The notes below the pieces were generated by a model. It ran no database searches. It was not told where the DNA came from and saw nothing but the letters and a program-made list of their open reading frames with translations. 64,000 nt of DNA, taken from positions 14,899,479-14,963,478 of the forward strand of contig CM049321.1 in the NCBI GenBank assembly GCA_026874595.1, in the 5' to 3' direction. This DNA comes from Sipunculus nudus. Lineage: Eukaryota; Annelida; Sipuncula; Golfingiida; Sipunculidae. This document shows positions 56,659-64,000 of this stretch, in pieces (positions within the stretch are counted from its first letter, which is position 1; each line of letters starts with the position of its first letter). The position numbers and the translations under genes are program-made.

Positions 56659-59600
56659 CTAGACAAAAATAAGAAAAATATCCCTATCAGAAAGCAATAC
56701 TTTATTGAAAATACATATGTATGCATCAGAAGCCGACCAAAGTTTGTTCATGTTTAATCAATACAGTAGGTCATAAATGATTGATTACAAGACAATTACA
56801 CACCTGTTTATGCACATGGGGTGGAACTGTCATTACCACAAGAACTACATAATCTGTTTTTCTATAAGCAGATGTAAGGGATTAACATCATTTAATAATA
56901 ATAAAAGTCTATTTCATGCATTCAAAGTTGAAAATAGGTCTTAAAGTACAAATTCAGGATTTGCAGAATTAAGTTCTCCATTTGTAAACATTCCCAAATT
57001 TGACCCAGGAAAACCTTATTCATATAAAAGTTTTTAGAATTTTTAGCTTTATAAATGATACACCAACTGGAAACTTTTATAAAAACTTGTCCTAATGTAA
57101 ACTGTTTGCCTCTAATAAAGATTAACACAGGAAACATTTATGAGTTTTAATTTTAAGGATGATATTCTGGATGACCTCTGACCTCATTAAATATGCTTTG
57201 GTTTTGCTGGAAAGTGACTTCAGCAAGATATTTTATTGATTTACATTTCTGAAGACTTTAATCAAAATCCTTCATATTCTTTGAGTTATTGCGGCGACAC
57301 CACAAAGTAGCCTAGTGACCTGTGACCTTAATAAATATGCATGGATTTTGCCCATAATTACACTTGGGCGTGATAATCTGTGGGCAAGTAGTTATGGTGA
57401 GTTTGGTGAAAGTCTATCAAAGCCCCGGTAAGTTATCACAGCAACACTAAAAGTTAACAGACGGACAGACGGTGGGTATACGATAATAGTTCTGTCATAT
57501 GACGGGAGTATAATAAAAATTTAATGTCAAGCCCAACATGAGCGTGACCTCTCACCTCCTCTCCAGCTGCTGCCGCCTCATCCTCTGCTTCCTGTGATGA
57601 CTTCTTCTTCCTGTGGCACAAACATGAACCAGAATATGTATCTATATAATAATAAATATGTATCTATGTAATAATACATACGTATCTATATAACGATAGA
57701 TACATATTTATATAACGATAGATACGTATCTATATAACGATAGATACGTATCTATATAACGATAGATAAGTATCTATATAACAATAGATACGTATCTTTA
57801 TAACGATAGTTACGTATCTATATATAATGATAGATATGTATTTATATAACGATAGATACGCATCTATATAACGATACATACGTATCTATATAACAATAAA
57901 TATGTATCTATATAACAATAAATATGTATCTATATAATAATAAATATGTATCTATATAATAATAAATATGTTTCTTTATGATAGTGACAGTTATGACGGC
58001 AAAGCCTTGGGTTGCAAAAAATGTGAAATTGCTGCAGCTATCTCTGGCAATTGAATCTTATATTTTGTCAAAATGAAGTCACTCAATTTTGCCCTAGACT
58101 ACAAGCTTTTATAAAAGAGGATATATTCATGCCTGTTGACATGCTTCACCAAATCATTTTTCTTCCATAAGGAGCTAATTCTAACCTTAGTTTTGCTTGT
58201 TGGAAACTGAAATCACTGACAATTTGGACAGGGGCACCTCATTCCCCATAACAATCTGAATCAGCAATATTGTAGTTAGTGAATATTTGTGCCTGGATTT
58301 CCTCCTAAGACCACAGACTCTGAACAGTTAGAATCTTTGTTACAGCCCTATATAAGACCGTAGGTTACTCTTACTTCTTCTCCTCTCCTTCCTCTTTGTC
58401 CTTCTTCTTCTTTTTCTTCTCTTCCTTCTCCTCCTTGCCTTCTTCTTCCTGGCCTTCTTTCTCTTCTTTTTCTTTCTTGTTCTTTTTCTTCTTTTTCTTA
58501 CCTAAATCATCAATAACTCTGGCACATTAGAGTGAGTATAGTCATAGTTTTGTATTGAAGTCTGGCCTTTAAATTCTGTATTTTGGAAATTTCTGTCATT
58601 CCCTTACCACAGTAAAACCTCACCTAATGAATAACCCTCGGTTTAGCTACCACCTCAAAATAACAACCACTTTTTCATGGTCCCAATTTTTGTTGTTGCT
58701 ATTTATATCAGACCTCGCTTAAACAACCACTTCGTAAATGTGACCACTTTATTGAGGTCCTGCTGGTGGTCATAATTTCGAGGTTTCTCTGTACGTGATA
58801 TATCAGACTGGGATTATTATGGTTCCCAGCATGCTGGTTTTGTTTGACCAACTGACTTTCTAAAAGACCCTGAAATGGAAAAAATTGGATAATTCAATTT
58901 ATTACATTTACTATAAGGCAAAGTGCAAAGAACTGTTGACTTGGTTCATATGACTAACATATACACATATTCATTTATCAAATACTGTACTTCCTTCAGT
59001 CAAGCCAAAGACTGTGAAAGAGTATGAAAGACCTGCAGGAATAAGGCTGGACTAATATGAATTGCAAGATTTGTGGATGAACCTGATTTTAGTGAACAAG
59101 TGCAGTTTCATGTTATGACCTGTTTAGCATAAGGATCATTCAAATACTGGTAACAAGTATTTCTATAGATCTATAAATGCAGAGGAGTCCTTGCATGCAT
59201 CTGATCAAAATGATGTAATTAACTCCATTAATGTACCAAACTTTAGTGGTGTATTCCTTTCCATAGATTATTAATACAGTAAACCAGCATGGGGACATTA
59301 CCATCTGATCAGCATTAACCCATTTGTACTGTTCGCAAAATGACCTACCTTCAACATTGAGCATTGCAGCACAGGTGTTGGAGCCGGCGTCGTTGCTGGC
59401 GGTCATCTCGTACTGTCCCTCATCAGATTTGTCTGCAGCCTTGATGATGAGGGAATAAATGTTGCCCTTGTGTTTCTTCTTAATGTTGTCACCTGACCTC
59501 ACCTTCTTACCTTCACGGGTCCTGCAAAAATTTCAAATTATGTGCAAATCATGTGAATTAATTATTGCAATGAGGCTAAATGTAAACATTTCGCTTTCCA

Positions 59601-60470
59601 TAAACCTCACTGGGGATGCCAAAAGACTTTGTCTTTAAATTAATTATATGATTATACTGCAGTTACACTACAAGACTGTTTATAAAATCATTTATATGCA
59701 AAAACAAAATCTGTCACAATGGTCAAAATAATAACAGGATCACTGTGCAGAAAATAAATTTCCATCAAGACAAAAAGCATACATTAATGTAATCAGATTT
59801 ATTTTATCTTACCTTAAAACATTGATTTAAATGTTAAATGCTTACCACAGAATTATACAACAAAAAATCAACATATATAATAGAAATCTGTAGCCCTGAT
59901 TAAACATGATAAAACATGAGCACTTCAAATGTACATAATACACATGTTGTGTATCCGGTGACCTCTGACCTCATTAAATATGCATGGATTTTGCTGGAAA
60001 TCATACTTCGGCGAGATATTTTATTGATTAACATTTCTGATGAGTTTTATCAAAATCCTTCATATTCTTCATAAGTTATCAAGGCAAAACCACAAATTAG
60101 CCTAGTGACCTGTGACCTTATTAAATATGTGTGGATGTTACCCATAATAGAATTCAGGCAAGATCATCTGTTAGTAAGTAGTTATTGTGAGTTTAGTGAA
60201 AATCCATCAAAACCCCGGTAAGTTATTGGGGTGACACTAAAAGTTAACAGACGGACAGACAGTGGGTATAGCAAAATGCTACTGTCATGTGACAAGCGTA
60301 TAAAAACAAGACTTTAATTTAATGAAATAATTAAAGTTAAACAGGTACTAACCATGCAATTTGGAAGTCTTCACCTTCGATTTCACAATCAAACCTGGCT
60401 GCCTCTCCTTCCTTTACACTCAGGTCACTGATTGGAGTTTTAAATGTTGGGCCGGCTACACCTTCCTCTC
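56383..60470 (-). CDS. Ig-domain protein, C-terminal five exons (partial)
   Basis: Exons on the minus strand: 60353-60470, 59349-59521, 58375-58501, 57556-57610, 56383-56658. All joins are GT-AG and in phase, giving 248 residues and TGA. The first two exons encode one I-set immunoglobulin domain, from GPTFKTPISDLSVKEGEAAR to CAAMLNVEG. The B-strand Cys (RFDCEI) and core Trp (IAW) are present, but the F-strand position reads YEMTA instead of Y-x-C, so the disulphide is missing, as in some cytoplasmic titin-type domains. Next come a 42-residue Lys/Glu-rich (KEKE) segment, an Ala/Glu-rich exon and a 91-residue acidic tail with EQS/T-F/I repeats. No signal peptide or membrane segment is visible. 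Twitchin, UNC-89/obscurin or a related muscle protein is possible; the visible part is too small to decide. The entering phase (2 nt of a split codon) shows that more exons exist upstream on this strand. Confidence 0.85.
57172..57530 (-). repeat. Dispersed ~355-bp element, copy 1
   Basis: Contains TGACCTCTGACCTCATTAAA, then CCTAGTGACCTGTGACCTTA about 140 bp later, and AACAGACGGACAGACGGTGG at its end. It is very similar to 59950-60305. Read on the minus strand it starts with a GTCTGTCCGTCTG run, linking it to the hairpin-start elements. Confidence 0.75.
57556..57610 (-). CDS. Ig-protein penultimate exon
   Basis: A 55-nt exon encoding KKKSSQEAEDEAAAAGEE between acceptor TGCCACAG and donor GTGAGA. 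Confidence 0.75.
57640..57972. repeat. Minisatellite of self-complementary ~23-bp units
   Basis: About fourteen copies of ATAGATACGTATCTATATAACG in varying states. The GATACGTATC core is a palindrome, so single strands can fold at each unit. Toward both ends units decay to AATAAATATGTATCTATATA. It lies in the intron before the penultimate Ig-protein exon. Confidence 0.85.
58375..58501 (-). CDS. Ig-protein KEKE exon
   Basis: A purine-only coding strand encodes alternating Lys and Glu runs (KKKKKKNKKEKEEKEGQEEE and on). Acceptor GATGATTTAG, donor AAGAA|GTAAGA. The composition could be mistaken for a simple repeat, but phase and splice sites fit both neighbours. Confidence 0.75.
58610..58791. 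mobile_element. TA-type MITE
   Basis: Left end CAGTAAAACCTCACCTAATG, right end AATTTCGAGGTTTCTCTG followed by TA. The inside has ACCAC words in both orientations. It resembles the elements at 2545 and 8282. Confidence 0.5.
59349..59521 (-). CDS. Ig-protein exon: second half of I-set domain
   Basis: Encodes TREGKKVRSGDNIKKKHKGN, then IYSLIIKAADKSDEGQYEMT and SNDAGSNTCAAMLNVEG. The D-E-G-x-Y and N-D-A-G words are I-set hallmarks. Confidence 0.9.
59950..60305 (-). repeat. Dispersed ~355-bp element, copy 2
   Basis: Same order of words as 57172-57530: GGTGACCTCTGACCTCATTA, ATATTTTATTGATT, CCTAGTGACCTGTGACCTTA, TAAAAGTTAACAGACGGACA. The two copies lie in different introns of the same gene and in the same orientation. 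Confidence 0.75.
60353..60470 (-). CDS. Ig-protein exon: first half of I-set domain
   Basis: Encodes EEGVAGPTFKTPISDLSVKE, then GEAARFDCEIEGEDFQIA and the first two bases of the core Trp codon. Acceptor TTTTCTTCAG, donor GTTAGT. Confidence 0.88.
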
Positions 60471-61407
60471 CTGAAGAAAATAATTGACATGATATTTATC
60501 ATGGCAGCATGACACATTAATTATTTCAATTTCCTTAATGAATATTTAGAAATAGTTATAAGTATGAAAACTTTGGATATTTCAGCAGAACATGACACAC
60601 CTCAGTCATTTCAATTACCCTAATGTATATTTAAAACACATAAGTGTACATACCTGATGGTTTTGGACATTTCAATAAATCTTTACTTTGCATGTAAAAC
60701 AGGCTGTAGTCAAATATTGAGGAAGTACCACACCATCTTAAATGTCATATTTTCCTTCATGATGAAAGTGCAAATATAATATATTGTATTTACAGTGTGT
60801 ATATTCTTCTTTTTAGTTTGTCACACCTTCATCAATTTATAAACTACAAATCTTGAAATAATTGAGTTGTGGGAGTAAAAGTAAATAATTTGTTTGTAAA
60901 ACAGTCAAGTGTAATAAAAATTCTTATAAAATTTATAATTTAGGAGACCATGCATACAATATCATAACAATTGCTCAAAGTTGACACTGTATAAAAAAGC
61001 TAAATAATTCTATAAGGAAATACTTCAGATTACAATTAACAGCCGCTGATGAAATGATGTAACCTGTTCAAAATATTAACAGCTACCATCTCATATATTT
61101 CTTGAGGCACTATTAAGTTTAGGGAGGAATGTATATTTCCAGGTAATTTATCTAGCAAAAGGCTTTTCCATTTATTGAATGGACATGATAACACAGGATG
61201 GTTTTTGAACATTAAAAAATTGTCTAAATGAAGGCTTAAAAATGTCTGTCTCAATTCAATGTTGGTGTACCAGTCATGTCTTTTTAACAAATGAAGCAAT
61301 GACCCTTGTGAAGCTAAGTAAATTCTGATTTCTAAAAGCATTTTGAAGCAGGGCAAGCCAAACAAAGCACCAGGCAATATGTTTATAACAGACTGAAAAA
61401 AACCTTT

Positions 61408-61620
61408 GACTCATTAGTATGAATGACAGAGGCTGCCTACTTACTGAAGAAATGTTCTTAATGCACAAAAAAATATATTAATCAGAACTTTGTAAACACT
61501 TGACTCATTAGTATGAATGAGAGGGGCTGCCTACTTACTAAAGAAATGTTCTTAATGCACAAAAAATGTGTTAACCAGAACTTTAAATACCTGGATCATT
61601 AGTATGAATACATCATATGA
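61408..61620. repeat. Tandem repeat, ~93-bp unit, about 2.3 copies
   Basis: GACTCATTAGTATGAATGA, then GGCTGCCTACTTACT and AAGAAATGTTCTTAATGCAC, occur at 61408 and 61502. A partial third copy starts at about 61593. Confidence 0.75.
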
Positions 61621-62639
61621 ATGACAGTTACACAATTGCAATATGGAGAATTATGCAAACTAACATATATTTATTAAAATGTAGAAAATACTGCAATGAA
61701 TCAAAGGAAATTAATTGTACAGTTTAAACAGAATTTAGAATAATCATTCAAAAAATATTTGATTCATCTCCATGCCAACTGCACATGTTTGAAGGAAGAC
61801 TGCCACTTTTGACAAAAATGACATAATAAAATAGAACTTTTGAATCTATTGTCATTTTCTTGAGGACTTGTAAAGGTATCTTAGGTATATCTCCAAATTT
61901 GTGGCCCACAGCAGAAAAAAAGACAATTTGCAGTCCTCATTACATATAAAGAACTACTGTGCACAGAAGATTAAAAAGAAACAAGTGTCTTAGTAGGAGT
62001 ATCTGAGACCATATATACAAAACAACTGGAAAAAATAAAATAATGAAAAGCTTGCAGAAGAGTATTAAATATACAAAATTTCCACATAAAATATGTTTTA
62101 CTTATTTGTGGCAGTCCTCCTTTATGATGCATTATTTGAACAACCAGAATAAACAAACAGTTTCAAAAACATTAATTCATGATACCCCTTAAAGCAGATG
62201 TAGAACGACACACTGGAGTGGATTTGAAAGTTTCATTCAAGAAATGCAAAGGTTTTGTGGAGACCATTACAACACTGGATGCCATTCATAATTCTTAATG
62301 ATAACAATACAACAAATTACAAAAGGTGGCACCATAGGTGATTTATTTTTGTGAATTTTATTCCCTTACTCTTGAAAGGAGAATAGAATGGGAAACCAGT
62401 TCTTCAGGACATGGAACAGTAAATAAAATATACATAAGCACAAAGTAGTATAAAATAGGGTGTCAATATCACATGATATAGGAAAACTATACATAAGGAC
62501 TATACCCAGAAGAAAACATACAAACTATATATAAGAACTATACTCAAAAGAGGAGGTCAAAGAGGAGATCAACTTAAAAAGAGAGGAGATCCAAGTACAA
62601 TTCAACTAAACAAGAGAAGCAAGAAAAGTAAAATTACAC

Positions 62640-62957
62640 TTGACAAAGTCATACAGTTCAAATAAAACAAAATTTAACATGAGAAGAGGAAGAGTAATAG
62701 ATCTTAAAACAAGACAGAAAAACAAACTTAATTCCAAACTTAAAGAAGGTAAGAATCAAGTGAAATCCAATTATGAAACAGATGACGAATTCACCAAAGC
62801 AACAAAAGAAGTGGGAGATGAATCCAGATCAGAGACAAGTGAAGTAATATTACAAGCACAGCTACACAGCAGACTAGCCAGACAGATTCAATCAGAAGAA
62901 AAAAGCACAAGAAGAGAAAAGATGGCAAGATTAGTCAGTCTGGCATGTTATGGGTAA
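62640..62957 (+). other. Doubtful 105-codon open frame, Lys/Arg-rich
   Basis: The frame encodes a basic, charged peptide (MRRGRVIDLKTRQKNKLNSK and on, ending MARLVSLACYG). It lies in purine-rich sequence where stop-free frames arise easily. No splice sites, promoter or family match supports it. It could be a fragment of a mobile-element protein. Confidence 0.2.
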
Positions 62958-64000
62958 ACTGAAAAATTATCAACTCAAGCTTAGATTCCTTATGTATGGA
63001 ATGTGAATCTGGCATGCGGAATGAGGATAAAAATTGGTATTTACTAAATAAATAAGGTGAGACTCCTTATATGTGGATCTGGCATGCATGATGTAGTGAT
63101 TTATGCCAGTTCCACATGGTATCGCAAAGTGACATATAGGAAATACATATGTTGCCATTTGGTACAAATGAAATCTCTCAATATTATATGCATTCCAAAT
63201 TCTGTACATAAGAAATCCTGGTTTTACAACAAATGTCTTGCATATTAAATGGATATTAATAGGTTTAGAGGATGAGGATTTAAAACGCTAATGTGAAGAA
63301 GATGAGGACAGTGTTCAGCAAGAGATTACTCTGCTGAGGTTATTGTGAAGAGACATTGTAGTATTTGTTGTATTTCACATAAAGTTTATGTATTCTCTGT
63401 TGGAAATGTTAACAAAGATGGATACTTCACCGAAAGATATTGCAAGAAAATAACAAGAGCAAGACTATAATCAAAAAGGCAACAGTCACAGAAAAAGTAA
63501 GATCACTGTAACATTCAGGTATACATAAGTATTTAGAACACTGATGGTAAATTTATTAAAATGTTTTAAGCAAGACCAAAACGGGTTGCTATGATCGAGC
63601 CTCAAAAACAACCCTCACCCCCTATCCCCAGTCTGTCAGCTTCCAGCACAGAAGTGACACTTTCGGTTTTATCAGCCAGTTGGTTTGTCAGTCTAAGGCT
63701 CATACCACAGCCCTAATGACTGTAAATTTTATAACAAAAATACAAAATGAACCTTGAAATTAAATTCGTAAGCAATATCATGTTGTCCCCTAATAAAGTA
63801 TCCAGTTATACTCAGAAACTGTACATGAGGCTGGGACAAGCCGCTGATGAATGAATGGTAGAATCAAAAGTGTCACTTCCTTCTGGATGCAGAAAGAGGC
63901 TCGTGAATACAGATGGTTTCTGAGGGCATTTACACAGGCATTGCATGATCTGAATTTTCATTTTTAGCATCAACCTTGCAGTCACAATTATACTTCCTTT

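Larger units (their letters stand above)
60471..64000. other. Upstream intron of the Ig-domain gene or intergenic DNA
   Basis: AT-rich with a tandem repeat (61408-61620) and several short open frames. I searched both strands for Ig-type exons with splice sites and found none. A minus-strand frame at 61036-61377 (ends IYEMVAVNILNRLHHFISGC) and a plus-strand frame at 62640-62957 are the only longer ones; neither matches a family I know. Confidence 0.4.

Noticed and set aside
61036-61377. 113-residue minus-strand open frame
   Set aside because: It has no recognisable family, no splice sites and an AT-rich composition compatible with chance. I could not support it as a gene.
63590-63720. Possible exon on the minus strand (LADKTESVTSVLEADRLGIG)
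   Set aside because: It stops soon after, has no clear acceptor or donor, and matches no domain I can name.

Overview
The window looks like nuclear DNA of a mollusc, most likely a bivalve. Three multi-exon protein genes have long AT-rich introns with GT-AG borders, and they are embedded in a dense population of small DNA transposons, tRNA-derived SINEs, microsatellites and one Ty3/Gypsy retrotransposon. Several families (elements starting GCCCCCGCC, elements starting AGCTCAGCTGA followed by GTCCGTCTGTC runs, a Gypsy element with a tRNA-Leu primer site) are ones I associate with molluscan genomes. The phylum is an inference; no species is claimed.

Layout. (1) 1-1.6 kb: the tail of a Cys/His-rich RING-like gene or pseudogene on the + strand, broken by a 786-bp hAT-like transposon with a 5-bp target duplication and apparently by a 2-nt frameshift. 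(2) 2.9-18.5 kb, + strand: a complete initiator caspase of the caspase-8/10 type. I traced eight coding exons in consistent phase, giving 514 residues: two death effector domains, a linker, a caspase large subunit with the catalytic SHG and QACRG motifs, and a small subunit. Its last intron holds a 2.4-kb array of about 180-bp units. (3) 18.5-25 kb: intergenic, with a tandem duplication of the caspase 3' end and a 2.3-kb hAT-like element. (4) 25-50.5 kb, + strand: a complete orthologue of MPND (RAMA domain plus JAMM/MPN deubiquitinase-type domain), 14 coding exons, 477 residues. Its likely 5'UTR exon sits in a CpG-richer segment near 25.1 kb. Its introns hold a compound inverted repeat, a decayed duplicate of the RAMA exon, several TA-flanked MITEs and a 4.66-kb Gypsy element inserted antisense. 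(5) 50.5-56.4 kb: MPND 3'UTR and intergenic DNA, with a consensus CTCF-type site and a cluster of CCAAT and octamer motifs. (6) 56.4-60.5 kb, - strand: the last five exons of an Ig-domain protein (possibly a muscle giant protein of the twitchin/UNC-89/titin group) with a Lys/Glu-rich segment and a repetitive acidic tail. Its 5' part lies beyond 60.5 kb and probably outside the window.

The caspase (apoptosis initiation through DED adaptors) and MPND (a chromatin-associated, methyl-adenine-binding JAMM protein in vertebrates) are neighbours in tandem, but nothing in the sequence shows that they work together. No operons, CRISPR arrays, rRNA genes or intact tRNA genes are present. All exon coordinates come from reading splice consensus and phase by eye, without transcript data.
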